In this document: positions 9,563 through 17,676 of the stretch, piece by piece
How the letters are laid out: every line of letters begins with the position of its first letter
Position numbering within the stretch: position 1 is the stretch's first letter
Translations under genes and position numbers: made by a program
Assembly (NCBI RefSeq): GCF_029543085.1
Contig: NZ_CP119967.1
Span: 3,250,501 to 3,314,500, forward strand
DNA length: 64,000 nucleotides
Source: Pseudomonas sp. A34-9
Lineage (GTDB): Bacteria; Pseudomonadota; Gammaproteobacteria; Pseudomonadales; Pseudomonadaceae
Direction of reading: 5' to 3'
The notes under the pieces: generated by a model
What the model saw: only the letters and a program-made list of their open reading frames with translations
The model's database searches: none
Told to the model about the DNA's origin: nothing

Positions 9563-10243
9563 TTAAAAGAAGTCGCTCTGTATGAACCCGAAGTCCATCA
9601 ATTCAGCATCTCTGACAGGGTTGAAGTTATCCAGCTTGTTCTTGGCCGTCAGCGGTGTCGGCGGGCTGCGCAATGCATTGGTTTTGTCATAACCGGGGCC
9701 GACGATGGCGAAGACTATGCCGTTCCAACCTTTGACAAAGTCATCGTGTTTGTAGCGTTTGTGGCCCAAAACCGGGTCTCCGATGTAAACCCAATCCTTG
9801 TCCGAACGCTGCAGAACCACGAAATGCTTGTAGCCGCGAATTTCCATCAGTACCACCACCGGGATCGTTACAGCGTCTAGTTTTTCCGGCGGAATCTTGT
9901 AACCCCTGGCGCGCATGCCGATGCTTTCTATGTAGCGCTTCATGTCGAGCATGGAAAACCCTTGAGTACGAACAAGGTCCTGGTCTGCGTTGACCAGCAT
10001 GCCTTTGATGATGTGCTCCTCATCGACGTCGAGCCAATAGGCCTGGCGTAACACCGTGGCCAGTGCAGCAGCGCCGCAGCTGAAATCGGTTTTCTGTTCG
10101 ACGATGTCGGCAAACTTGCGCTCACGGATGCTTTGCACGTTTTTATAGATGAGTGTGCCGCCGGGGAGGGCAGCCACGGGCATCTGGGCAGCCTGGGTCA
10201 GGCCAGACAGACAAAGCAGAGCGATAAGGGCAGTCTTACGCAT
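9563..10243 (-). CDS. fapD: C39 family peptidase FapD
   Basis: A 226-residue exported cysteine peptidase. A signal peptide (about 1-19) is followed by the C39 fold, with catalytic Cys56 in DFSCGAAALATVL, His140 in GYKHFVVL and Asp156 in IGDPVLG, so the triad is intact. FapD is known to be needed for fibre production and is thought to process a Fap component during export. It lies downstream of a hairpin that separates it from fapC, so its expression may be lower than that of the major subunit. Confidence 0.95.
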   Translation of the reverse strand: MRKTALIALLCLSGLTQAAQMPVAALPGGTLIYKNVQSIRERKFADIVEQKTDFSCGAAALATVLRQAYWLDVDEEHIIKGMLVNADQDLVRTQGFSMLDMKRYIESIGMRARGYKIPPEKLDAVTIPVVVLMEIRGYKHFVVLQRSDKDWVYIGDPVLGHKRYKHDDFVKGWNGIVFAIVGPGYDKTNALRSPPTPLTAKNKLDNFNPVRDAELMDFGFIQSDFF

Positions 10244-10270
10244 GATCGATACGCCTTTGCGGACTGAGGA

Positions 10271-10292
10271 AAAGCCCCGTTTCCGGGGCTTT
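10271..10292 (-). terminator. Intra-operon hairpin between fapC and fapD
   Basis: AAAGCCCCG (10271-10279) pairs perfectly with CGGGGCTTT (10284-10292) around a 4-nt loop, 15 bp after the fapC stop. On the minus strand it reads as a stem ending in GGGGCTTTTCC, a short-T attenuator or an mRNA 3'-end stabiliser for fapABC. Either would favour FapC over the downstream secretion proteins. Confidence 0.7.
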
Positions 10293-10306
10293 CGTTTCGA
10301 TCGCGA

Positions 10307-11311
10307 TTACATGCAGGCTTTGCAACCTGCAGCGATGGACAGCGAGTTGCTTTGTTGGTTGCCAACGCCAGCGGCGTTGTTGAAGCCACCGTTGCCAGAC
10401 CAGTTGTTGCCTACGTTGGTCATGTTGGCGTTGTTGGTGACAGGGTTTTTCCAGCCGTCTGGCGTCATCACTTGTTGAGTGGTCACGCCAGCCAGACCGA
10501 AGACACCCACAGCAACGAAGTCAGAGCTGGATGGTTTGCTGCCACCGTTGCCGCCATGCCCTTTGTCATTGTTGCCATAGCCGCCACCGCCGTGACCATG
10601 ATCGTCATCTTTGGTGGTTGCAGTACCGGCGGCGACGAACGCGCCGGCGGCGGTAACAGTGCCAGTGAGGGTATCTTTTTTGTAGGTTTGAGTGCCGTTG
10701 TTGGCGACAGACAAGCCACTGGAGCTTTGGTTGGCGGCGGCAGCTGCCTGAGCTACGCGACCACCGGAGACAGCGATTGCCAGGTTGTTTTTCTGTTGGT
10801 TAAAGTTGCCGGCACTGTTGTTCACGCCGATGTTGCCCGAGCCGCTGTTGCCGACGTTGTTGAGGCTGGCGTTGGCGGTGCTGGAGTAGTTGGCTACGCC
10901 GTTGTTGGCGTTGACTTGAGTGGCGCTGGAAGCAGCCACTGCGGTGCCGAAGATGAAGCTTTCGTCAGCAGTCGCCAGAGCCGCGGCGTTGTCTTGTTGG
11001 TTGCCGTCGCCTGCGGTGTTGTTCGCACCAATGTTGCCGTTGGCGCCGTTGAGCGAGCCACTCACGTTGGCGTTGTTTTGGGTGCCTTGGTTAAGCACGG
11101 CGTTGCCGCCGCTGCTTTGCACGTCGAGCACTGCAGCACCGGCGCCAGCGCCGATTTGCAGGAGTTCCTCAAGGCTTGGGCCTTTAGGTGGAGGAGGCTG
11201 GTGACCGTGACCGCCATTGTTACCATGATCATTGCCGCCCGCTTGAGCCGCCATTGCCATTACTGCTGCAAGTGCGAAAACCAGTGGTTTGAGAGCCATT
11301 GTAGGTTTCAT
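10307..11311 (-). CDS. fapC: Functional amyloid major subunit FapC
   Basis: A 334-residue secreted amyloid. After the signal peptide (to about residue 24) comes a His/Gly/Pro-rich segment (25-45). Three imperfect amyloid repeats follow: about 60-113, 125-182 and 275-328, each ending in GxGNQQxNxxxxA or NFNQQKNNLAIA. The first linker is short (about 14 residues). The second (183-274) contains another His/Gly/Asp patch, DDDHGHGGGGYGNNDKGHGG. The C terminus has the family CxxC motif (CKACM). It forms the bulk of Fap fibrils that stiffen biofilm. The start ATG is 11311, 73 bp downstream of fapB. Confidence 0.96.
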   Translation of the reverse strand: MKPTMALKPLVFALAAVMAMAAQAGGNDHGNNGGHGHQPPPPKGPSLEELLQIGAGAGAAVLDVQSSGGNAVLNQGTQNNANVSGSLNGANGNIGANNTAGDGNQQDNAAALATADESFIFGTAVAASSATQVNANNGVANYSSTANASLNNVGNSGSGNIGVNNSAGNFNQQKNNLAIAVSGGRVAQAAAAANQSSSGLSVANNGTQTYKKDTLTGTVTAAGAFVAAGTATTKDDDHGHGGGGYGNNDKGHGGNGGSKPSSSDFVAVGVFGLAGVTTQQVMTPDGWKNPVTNNANMTNVGNNWSGNGGFNNAAGVGNQQSNSLSIAAGCKACM

Positions 11312-11384
11312 GGTGTTTCTCCATCGTGCTTATTAGTTGGTTAAGTGTTGGTACTTTCTAATTGCACTGCTTTTGTTGTTTGGG

Positions 11385-11960
11385 TCAGTCAGCGACCCGG
11401 ATGCTCAGGGTGTTAGCCATTCGGTTCCCCACCCCGGCACTCTGGTTCACCTGGATTACCCCGCGGCTGCCGGTGAAGGCCTGATCACTTGTCGTGACCT
11501 GGCGACTGCCGGGTGAGGTACCAGTTGCTCCTGAGCTCGGTACAAGCGCCACGTTCTGTTGCGAAAGGGCACTGTCGTCAACGCTCAGCGGGGCAGCACT
11601 GATGCTGACGCGCGTCACGTTGGCCATCTGGTTGTTGGCGCCGGCACCCTGGTTCACGCCCAGAATCCCGTTGCCATTGCTGAAAGAGTTGCCGCCAATG
11701 GTGGCGCTGGCGTTCGTTGACGGATTGCCCGGGGTGTCGATGTGTTGGCGGACAATCGTAGTGGCGCTGGCCGAGGTACCGATGGCGATCGCCTTGGTGT
11801 TGGTCTGTTGCATCTGGTCGCCAGCGGCCTGGTTGACGTTGTAATTACCGCGGTACTGGATACCGGTGTCCTGAATGTTCGCGTTGTTCACTGAGCTGGG
11901 GTCGGCCGCCATGGCACTGGCGCAGCCGAAGAGGGCAAGCAGGAGCAGGGTGCGATTCAT
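11385..11960 (-). CDS. fapB: Functional amyloid nucleator FapB
   Basis: A 191-residue secreted protein with signal peptide MNRTLLLLALFGCASAMA. It has three amyloid-like repeats resembling FapC, each with an (N/V)NQ(S/A)AG...N(R/Q)MAN-type end (NVNQAAGDQMQQTN, GVNQGAGANNQMANV, QVNQSAGVGNRMANTL). FapB is a minor fibre part proposed to nucleate FapC. The ATG at 11960 is 1 bp after the fapA stop, implying translational coupling. Confidence 0.94.
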   Translation of the reverse strand: MNRTLLLLALFGCASAMAADPSSVNNANIQDTGIQYRGNYNVNQAAGDQMQQTNTKAIAIGTSASATTIVRQHIDTPGNPSTNASATIGGNSFSNGNGILGVNQGAGANNQMANVTRVSISAAPLSVDDSALSQQNVALVPSSGATGTSPGSRQVTTSDQAFTGSRGVIQVNQSAGVGNRMANTLSIRVAD

Positions 11961-11961
11961 C

Positions 11962-12414
11962 TTATTGGCCTCCAGCCATGCGGGTCAGCGGCGCAAGACC
12001 GGTGCTCAGCGAACGATTGATGGTGTTGGAGATCGTGCCGCCGCCACCTCCGCCGTGGCCGGCACTCATCCCTGGCAGGCCATTGGGGTTGGTCAGAACG
12101 TTCATGCCGGGCAGGCTGGAACCGGGCGTCGCGATGTTGCCTCTGATGGTCGCGCCGCTGGCTACACTGGCGAAGTCACCGTCATTGAGTTCGGTGCTGT
12201 TCATCGCCTGATTGATGCGACCCGAAGGGTTGGCGTTGACAGTGGTCGGGTAGGGGTCTTTGCCGGGTGCGCTGCGACCGATGGGAATGGGCTGAACATC
12301 GCGATTGAGCACAATCACGCCGTTACCCTCTGCCTGCACGTTGAAGCTGATCAACGTACTGGCTGCTGATCCGATCAGCAGAAGGCAGGTCAAACCTTTT
12401 TGGATATTCCCCAC
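11962..12414 (-). CDS. fapA: Fap amyloid accessory protein FapA
   Basis: A 150-residue secreted protein, first gene of the operon. The best start is GTG at 12414 with AAGGA 9 nt upstream. The N terminus MGNIQKGLTCLLLIGSAAST looks like a signal peptide. The mature protein is small and polar with a Gly run (GHGGGGGG). In the known system FapA affects fibre composition and may chaperone FapB/FapC in the periplasm. Sequence alone would not identify it; position in the canonical A-F order does. Confidence 0.9.
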   Translation of the reverse strand: MGNIQKGLTCLLLIGSAASTLISFNVQAEGNGVIVLNRDVQPIPIGRSAPGKDPYPTTVNANPSGRINQAMNSTELNDGDFASVASGATIRGNIATPGSSLPGMNVLTNPNGLPGMSAGHGGGGGGTISNTINRSLSTGLAPLTRMAGGQ

Positions 12415-12467
12415 GGCTGCAATTCCTTCTTCAGTGGGCTGGCCCTAGTCAGCGTTGTGAAGGAGAG

Positions 12468-12483
12468 AGCGAAAGCTGTGCCG
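12468..12483 (-). promoter_or_regulatory. Candidate sigma-54 (-24/-12) promoter of fapA
   Basis: On the minus strand CGGCAC-AGCTT-TCGCT matches the sigma-54 consensus TGGCAC-N5-TTGCW, with the essential GG and GC exactly 10 nt apart and mismatches at the first T and one T of TTGC. It would place the start of transcription about 40-45 nt before the fapA GTG. The nearby GAFTGA-containing regulator makes it credible. Confidence 0.5.
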
Positions 12484-12534
12484 CTTTTTAAAAGTTTATT
12501 GTTTTCAAAGGGTTGAGGAATAAACGCGCAGGTC

Positions 12535-12635
12535 TGATACACAAGCTGTTTCATGCTTGATACACGCACTGGCGCGCCGACCTGTCCGTTGGCTGAACAA
12601 AGCTCTGGAACAAGGGTTTGCAGCGGTGTGTATCA
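12535..12635. promoter_or_regulatory. Three copies of TGATACAC upstream of fapA
   Basis: TGATACAC occurs at 12535-12542 and 12558-12565 as direct copies 23 bp apart, and at 12628-12635 in inverted orientation. They lie about 50-150 bp upstream of the proposed -24/-12 element, the usual place for enhancer-binding protein sites. Confidence 0.45.
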
Positions 12636-12677
12636 GCCGTGTAACAACTCGCATGACAAAGCCGTGAACAGTGCTGA

Positions 12678-12724
12678 AACGGGCACTTTGCAAGTCACGG
12701 AGTGTTTCAGGAACGGACACTTTG
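12678..12724. repeat. Short direct repeat in the fap upstream region
   Basis: AACGGGCACTTTG (12678-12690) is repeated as AACGGACACTTTG (12712-12724), 34 bp apart, and the first copy and the gap are flanked by CTGAAAC/GTTTCAG (12673-12679, 12704-12710). With the preceding features this accounts for the 356-bp gap 12415-12770; no coding sequence is seen there. Confidence 0.4.
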
Positions 12725-12770
12725 TCCCCAAAACAGGGGAAGTGGCGGGGAAGATGACCCGCTGACCGGG

Positions 12771-13295
12771 TTACGGCGCCAGCAATTGCTCGACGGCGGC
12801 AAATGCCTGAGTCTGGCGGTCGGCCCAATTGCCCTGAATGATCTGAAAATGCTGGTGATGGTTTTCCAGCCATTTGCGCGTCGCCTGATAAAACGCCATT
12901 CGTTCGTGCAGATCCGGCTGGCAGCGCTGACCGTCATCGGTCCAGTCGATCTGCTCGGGCGAGAGTAAAAGATGCAGGTCGTAATGCCGCCCCAGCAACT
13001 CCGATTCCAGCCAGTCCGGGCAGTCGCCAAACAGCGTCTGGCTCCACAACATATTGCTCAACAAATGGGTGTCGAGAATCAGCAGCGGCGGCTGCTGCGC
13101 CCGAGCCTGGTCTTCCCAGTGCAGTTGGCCGCGAGCGATTTCCGGGATGTCAGCCAGGCAAGTATCACGGGGATTGAGTTCGATAAAACGGCGCACGTAC
13201 TCATCCACGCGCAAGCCGCCGAAGCGTTGTTGCAGGCCCGCCGCCAGCCAGCTCTTGCCGGTGGATTCGGGCCCGGTCAGCACCACGACCTTCAT
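12771..13295 (-). CDS. NadR-like nicotinamide riboside kinase, AAA family
   Basis: A 174-residue P-loop protein with Walker A GPESTGKS at residues 7-14 and overall similarity to the C-terminal ribosylnicotinamide kinase domain of NadR, without the helix-turn-helix or NMN adenylyltransferase domains. It should phosphorylate nicotinamide riboside to NMN in the cytoplasm. The ATG at 13295 overlaps the pnuC stop by 4 bp (ATGA), and pairing with the riboside transporter supports the salvage role. A longer frame (to 13322) exists but overlaps pnuC more deeply and lacks support. Confidence 0.85.
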   Translation of the reverse strand: MKVVVLTGPESTGKSWLAAGLQQRFGGLRVDEYVRRFIELNPRDTCLADIPEIARGQLHWEDQARAQQPPLLILDTHLLSNMLWSQTLFGDCPDWLESELLGRHYDLHLLLSPEQIDWTDDGQRCQPDLHERMAFYQATRKWLENHHQHFQIIQGNWADRQTQAFAAVEQLLAP

Positions 13296-13855
13296 GTGCG
13301 CAACGCCGGGTCGGCGCGCCATTCGCGAAAGCCTTGAATCGCCAGCAGCGTGAACAGAGCGTACAGCGCAGCGGTCAGGTACAGCCCTTTATAGATGAAC
13401 AGGCCGACAAAAATCACGTCGAGCACGAACCACAGCGCCCAGCATTGCAGGCGTTTCTGCGCCATCCACAGTTGTGCCACCAGGCTGAAACCGGTGAGCG
13501 CTGCATCGAGCCACGGTTGCGCGGCGTCGGTCCAGTGGGCCATGGCTGCACCGAGCAACACGCTGCCGATCGCGCCAACGCCGAGGCCGATCAGGATAGA
13601 GCGTTGATCGAGGCGCGTGACCTCACGGCCGTCATGCATCGTCCCGGCACGCGTCCATTGCCACCAGCCATAGACTTGCAACGCGGCGTAGATCACTTGC
13701 AGCAACATGTCCGAGTACAGCTTCACCTCAAAGAAGATCCAGCTATAGAGCAACACCATGACCAGCCCGATCGGCCAGCACCACGGATTCTGTTTGACCG
13801 TCAGCCAGACGGCGATCACACCGAGGGCGGCGGCAAACAGTTCAAGCCCGGACAT
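13292..13855 (-). CDS. pnuC: Nicotinamide riboside transporter PnuC
   Basis: A 187-residue membrane protein with about seven hydrophobic segments and the PnuC pattern of paired aromatics (KQNPWCWPIG, YGWWQWTRAG, CWALWFVLDVIFVGLFIYKGLYLTA). PnuC lets nicotinamide riboside enter by facilitated diffusion, trapped by phosphorylation. ATG 13855 is preceded by AAGGAA; the upstream in-frame extension to 13900 is not needed. It forms a two-gene operon with the kinase. Confidence 0.92.
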   Translation of the reverse strand: MSGLELFAAALGVIAVWLTVKQNPWCWPIGLVMVLLYSWIFFEVKLYSDMLLQVIYAALQVYGWWQWTRAGTMHDGREVTRLDQRSILIGLGVGAIGSVLLGAAMAHWTDAAQPWLDAALTGFSLVAQLWMAQKRLQCWALWFVLDVIFVGLFIYKGLYLTAALYALFTLLAIQGFREWRADPALRT

Positions 13856-13905
13856 GGGGGTTCCTTGGGGGAGTGAAAGAAGGGGGCGGATTGTACCCAA
13901 AAACG

Positions 13906-13994
13906 TGTAGGAGTGAGCCTGCTCGCGATAGCGGTGTGTCAGCGAAATTCATACTGGCTGAAACACCGCTATCGCGAGCAGGCTCACTCCTACA
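13906..13994. repeat. Palindromic repeat pair (family B variant)
   Basis: Arms GTAGGAGTGAGCCTGCTCGC and the inverse GCGAGCAGGCTCACTCCTAC enclose a further inverted GATAGCGGTGT/ACACCGCTATC, giving a near-perfect long hairpin between pnuC and the convergent end of the chemoreceptor gene. Confidence 0.9.
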
Positions 13995-14001
13995 GGGGGG
14001 G

Positions 14002-15636
14002 CTAGACGCGGAACTGGCGCAGGAGGCCGTTGAGTTGTTCGCTCAATTGTCCGAGCCGTACGCTGGCGGCGCTCGACTGTTCTGCAGCGATGGCCGTGCT
14101 GTGCGAGAGGCCTGCGGCCTGGGTGACGTTTTGATTGATGTCCTCGACTACGTGCGCCTGCTGCAACGTCGCGCTGGCAATCGAGGCATTCAGACCATTG
14201 AGATTGCGCAATGCCTGGCCAATGGCGTTCAGACTGGCGCCGGCCAGCCCGGCTTGCTCGATGGTCAGTTGCGATGCCTTGCTGCTGTCGCCGATCACCT
14301 TCACGGCGGCTTCGGAATGGTTCTGCAAGCGTTCGATCATCGACTGGATTTCCGCTGTCGACTTTTGCGTGCGCTGAGCCAGCAAGCGCACTTCATCCGC
14401 GACCACGGCAAACCCGCGACCCTGCTCACCGGCCCGGGCCGCTTCGATTGCGGCGTTGAGCGCGAGCAGGTTGGTTTGCTCGGCAATCGAGCGAATCACC
14501 TCGAGCACACTGCCGATCTGTGTGCTTTCGGCGGCAAGGGTGCGGATCACTTCAACCGCTTGATCGATGGTGCCGGACAGTTTGTCGATCTGCTGCAAAC
14601 TGCCATCGATGTTGATCTGGCCCTGTTGCGCCTGTGCTTCGGCATCGCGCATTTCGGCGGCGGCGTGCTCGGCGTTCTTCGCCACATCCTGCACGCCGTA
14701 GGTCACTTCGTTGATCGCCGTGGCCACCAGTTCCATCTGCTGCGACTGCTGCTGGCTGCGCTGCTGGGCCTGCGAAGCGTCGTTGCCCAGTTCGCTGGAC
14801 GACTGGCCTAAGGCGCTGGCTGACACCTGCAAATCACCGATCACGCGACGCAGCTTGGCGGTAAAGGCATTGAAGTGATGGGCAAGCTCGGTGACTTCAT
14901 CCTTGCCATGGGTATCGAGGCTGCGGGTCAGGTCGCTTTCACCGCTGGCAATGTTGGCCATGGCGTTCACGGTTTCCTGCAGCGGACGCACGATGCTGCG
15001 CGCAATCAGGATCACCAGCAATGCCATGATCACGGCAATCGCCAGGCCGATGACCGTGGCTTTGATCACCTGGCCCTGGAATTCCGCCTGTACGTCATCG
15101 ACGTAAACCCCGGAGCCAAGCACCCAGCCCCACGGTTCGAACAGTTTGACGTAGGAAGTCTTGGCTACCGGCTCACTGGCGCCCGGTTTTGGCCAACGGT
15201 AATCAACCATGCCGGCACCTTTGGCTCGAGCGATGGCGACCATTTCGTTGAACACTGCAAACCCGTCCGGATCGCGGATCGCCGAGAGGTTCTGGCCTTC
15301 GAGTTTGGGGTTGGTCGGGTGCATGACCATCACGGGAGTGAGGTCGTTGATCCAGAAGTAATCGCTCTGGTCGTAGCGCAAACCGCGAATGGCCGTCAGC
15401 GCCTGTTTCTGCGCGGCGTCCTTGCTCAGGGTGCCGGCGGTTTCGAGGTCGTGGTAATAGCTCAGCAGGCCGCTGGCCGTCTGCACCACATGCTGGGTTT
15501 TCTGGGCCTTGGCGTGATAAAGATCGTCGTGGATCTGCTTGAGCATCAACATGCCCAAGGTCAGCAACATGACCACCGCCACAATCAAGATGAGCCACAA
15601 GCGTCGGCTGATCGACACACTGCGCAAGCTGTTCAT
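14002..15636 (-). CDS. Methyl-accepting chemotaxis protein, single Cache_2 sensor
   Basis: A 544-residue chemoreceptor. TM1 is about residues 13-33. The periplasmic domain (about 35-185) carries the sCache_2 pattern [18 protein letters not shown] and [15 protein letters not shown]2 is about 190-212, followed by a HAMP domain and a long helical signalling domain with the conserved hairpin tip ([19 protein letters not shown]). sCache_2 receptors in Pseudomonas often sense small organic acids, but the ligand cannot be read here. ATG 15636 starts the basic N terminus before TM1; the frame extends to 15711 without a better start. Confidence 0.93.
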   Translation of the reverse strand: MNSLRSVSISRRLWLILIVAVVMLLTLGMLMLKQIHDDLYHAKAQKTQHVVQTASGLLSYYHDLETAGTLSKDAAQKQALTAIRGLRYDQSDYFWINDLTPVMVMHPTNPKLEGQNLSAIRDPDGFAVFNEMVAIARAKGAGMVDYRWPKPGASEPVAKTSYVKLFEPWGWVLGSGVYVDDVQAEFQGQVIKATVIGLAIAVIMALLVILIARSIVRPLQETVNAMANIASGESDLTRSLDTHGKDEVTELAHHFNAFTAKLRRVIGDLQVSASALGQSSSELGNDASQAQQRSQQQSQQMELVATAINEVTYGVQDVAKNAEHAAAEMRDAEAQAQQGQINIDGSLQQIDKLSGTIDQAVEVIRTLAAESTQIGSVLEVIRSIAEQTNLLALNAAIEAARAGEQGRGFAVVADEVRLLAQRTQKSTAEIQSMIERLQNHSEAAVKVIGDSSKASQLTIEQAGLAGASLNAIGQALRNLNGLNASIASATLQQAHVVEDINQNVTQAAGLSHSTAIAAEQSSAASVRLGQLSEQLNGLLRQFRV

Positions 15637-15941
15637 AACGCTGTCACTCCGGATTCTTTTTCTTGTAATAAACGACCGCCAGCATCCAACCACGATTCCG
15701 CGTGCGGGCATACGCGACCCAAGTCGTATAACGCGGCAGCGCTATTAAGGCTTGTCTGATAGGATTTCGGCCCCGCGCGTGAAAACCTGAATCCAAATTG
15801 ATATTTCACGGAATTTTGACCGTTTCGTGTGGATCCTGTGCGTGCGGAATCGGTACAGCCTTAACCAGCTACGCTGATCGCAGTGAACGCTAGAAAAATA
15901 CTATCGGGGCATGCCGACGCGCATCGCTCTTTGGGGGATTG
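15637..15941. other. 305-bp intergenic region between divergent genes
   Basis: This is the divergent promoter region of the chemoreceptor and uppP. I see no repeat, RNA gene or convincing operator in it; only GC-poor stretches near 15670 and 15795 that could hold promoters. Confidence 0.4.
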
Positions 15942-16772
15942 ATGGATCTTTGGACGGCCTTGCAGGCACTGATACTAGGAGTTGTAGAAGGGCTGACGGA
16001 GTTTTTGCCCATTTCCAGTACCGGACACCAGATCATAGTTGCCGACTTGCTCGATTTCGGCGGCGAACGGGCCATGGCGTTCAATATCATCATCCAGCTC
16101 GGCGCGATCCTCGCGGTGGTCTGGGAGTTTCGGCGCAAGATTCTCGACGTGGTCATCGGCTTGCCGACCCAGCCCGGCGCCCGGCGTTTCACTGCCAACT
16201 TGCTGATCGCGTTTCTGCCTGCGGTGGTGCTGGGCGTGATCTTCGCCGACCTGATTCACGAATATCTGTTCAACCCGATTACCGTCGCGACCGCGCTGGT
16301 GGTGGGCGGCATCATCATGTTGTGGGCGGAAAAGCGTCAGCATGAAGTGCACGCCGAAACGGTTGACGAGATCACCTGGAAGGACGCATTGAAAGTCGGC
16401 TTTGCCCAGTGCCTGGCGATGATTCCCGGCACCTCGCGTTCCGGCTCGACGATCATTGGCGGTTTGCTGTTCGGCCTGTCGCGCAAGACCGCCACCGAGT
16501 TCTCGTTCTTCCTCGCGATGCCGACCATGGTCGGTGCGGCGGTCTACTCGGGCTACAAATACCGTCACCTGTTTGTGCCGGCGGATTTCCCGGTGTTCGC
16601 CATCGGGTTTGTCACCGCATTCATCTTCGCCATGATTGCCGTGCGCGGCTTGCTCAAGTTCATCGCCAGCCACAGCTATGCGGCGTTCGCCTGGTATCGG
16701 ATTGTGTTTGGTCTGATCATTCTGGCGACGTGGCAGTTTGGCTGGATTGATTGGGCGGCGGCCAAGCCATGA
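15942..16772 (+). CDS. uppP: Undecaprenyl-diphosphatase UppP (BacA)
   Basis: A 276-residue polytopic inner-membrane enzyme that removes a phosphate from undecaprenyl diphosphate, recycling the lipid carrier for peptidoglycan and O-antigen synthesis and giving bacitracin tolerance. Both family motifs are intact: [14 protein letters not shown] (residues about 17-30) and [13 protein letters not shown] 15942 follows GGGGGATTG; an in-frame TTG immediately before it is not preferred. The next gene overlaps by 4 bp. Confidence 0.96.
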   Translation: MDLWTALQALILGVVEGLTEFLPISSTGHQIIVADLLDFGGERAMAFNIIIQLGAILAVVWEFRRKILDVVIGLPTQPGARRFTANLLIAFLPAVVLGVIFADLIHEYLFNPITVATALVVGGIIMLWAEKRQHEVHAETVDEITWKDALKVGFAQCLAMIPGTSRSGSTIIGGLLFGLSRKTATEFSFFLAMPTMVGAAVYSGYKYRHLFVPADFPVFAIGFVTAFIFAMIAVRGLLKFIASHSYAAFAWYRIVFGLIILATWQFGWIDWAAAKP

Positions 16773-17200
16773 GTGATTCCCGTGCACGCCGCCCTGAAGG
16801 GCGACCTTCAGGTGGCAACAACATTCAGCATCTGAAGCTAAAACTGGTGGTTCTGCTGGTGGTCTGTGCGCTGCCGATGTTCGGCTCGCTGTCGATGTGG
16901 CTGCGCGGGATTTCCTTGGTGCCGTTGGCCGCTTACGGGATCGTCAGCGTGCTGGCGTTCTTCATGTACTGGGCGGACAAGCGCAAGGCGCGCACCGATG
17001 CCTGGCGCACCCCGGAGAACGTTCTGCACGCCGTAGAACTGGCCGGCGGCTGGCCAGGCGCGTTGATCGCCCAGCAAGTGTTCCGGCACAAGACGCGCAA
17101 GGTATCGTTTCAGATTCTGTTCTGGGTGATTGTGCTGCTGCATCAGGTGTTCTGGATCGACCAGCTGTTTCTCGGCTCGAACTTGCTGACCCTGTTCTGA
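16769..17200 (+). CDS. DUF1294 membrane protein
   Basis: A 143-residue protein with a short polar N terminus, then three or four hydrophobic segments. The family core [18 protein letters not shown] and the [19 protein letters not shown] stretch identify DUF1294; in other bacteria this domain is often fused to a cold-shock domain, which is absent here. The ATG overlaps the uppP TGA (ATGA), so it is translationally coupled to uppP. Function unknown. Confidence 0.85.
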   Translation: MSDSRARRPEGRPSGGNNIQHLKLKLVVLLVVCALPMFGSLSMWLRGISLVPLAAYGIVSVLAFFMYWADKRKARTDAWRTPENVLHAVELAGGWPGALIAQQVFRHKTRKVSFQILFWVIVLLHQVFWIDQLFLGSNLLTLF

Positions 17201-17220
17201 AAGATCACCTAAAACCCTTT

Positions 17221-17305
17221 GTAGGAGCTGCCGAAGGCTGCGATCTTTTGATCTTGCTTTTTAAAAGATCAAAGTCAAAAGATCGCTGCCTTCGGCAGCT
17301 CCTAC
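17221..17305. repeat. REP pair (family A)
   Basis: Inverted arms GTAGGAGCTGCCGAAGG... and ...CCTTCGGCAGCTCCTAC with a GATCTTTTGA/TCAAAAGATC inner part, between convergent genes. Confidence 0.92.
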
Positions 17306-17316
17306 AGGGATCGGTG

Positions 17317-17676
17317 TCAGAGCAATAAACCGATTTGGGTCTTCTTCGGCAGCTTGCTCACCACCAACTGGTGCGAGCGCTGCAACAACCCGCGCAATTC
17401 CTCAGCGCCCAACGGGTAGGGCGGATGCATGATGATCCACTGCGCCCGCGCCAGATACGGCGCCGGGTGAATGCCCGGGCGGTCGCAATGACCGAGAAAC
17501 AGATCCTTGTCGACCTTGAATGCCAGTGAATCCCCACGCAGCCCCTGCAAGGCAAACATCTTGTTGCCGGCAATGGAAAACACCCGCACGCCACCCCATT
17601 TGTAATCTTCCCGAGCGCCCGGCAATGCCAGGCAGAACGCCGCCACGTCGGCTTCGCTCATCTTTCCCTTGCTCAT
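17317..17676 (-). CDS. MmcQ/YjbR family DNA-binding protein
   Basis: A 119-residue protein with the MmcQ/YjbR (CyaY-like fold) features: LALPGAREDYKWGG.VFSI..KMFAL, SLAFKVD, and a C-terminal APYLARAQWIIM ... LLQRSHQLVVSKLPKK. Members are small single-domain proteins with a proposed double-wing DNA-binding fold; no molecular role is established. ATG 17676 overlaps the upstream LysR stop by 4 bp, so the two form a coupled pair. Confidence 0.88.
   Translation of the reverse strand: MSKGKMSEADVAAFCLALPGAREDYKWGGVRVFSIAGNKMFALQGLRGDSLAFKVDKDLFLGHCDRPGIHPAPYLARAQWIIMHPPYPLGAEELRGLLQRSHQLVVSKLPKKTQIGLLL

Noticed and set aside
10352..11344. A 330-residue plus-strand frame opposite fapC
   Set aside because: Antisense of the low-complexity FapC repeats; its Val/Gly-rich content only mirrors Asn/Ala/Gly codons of the real gene.
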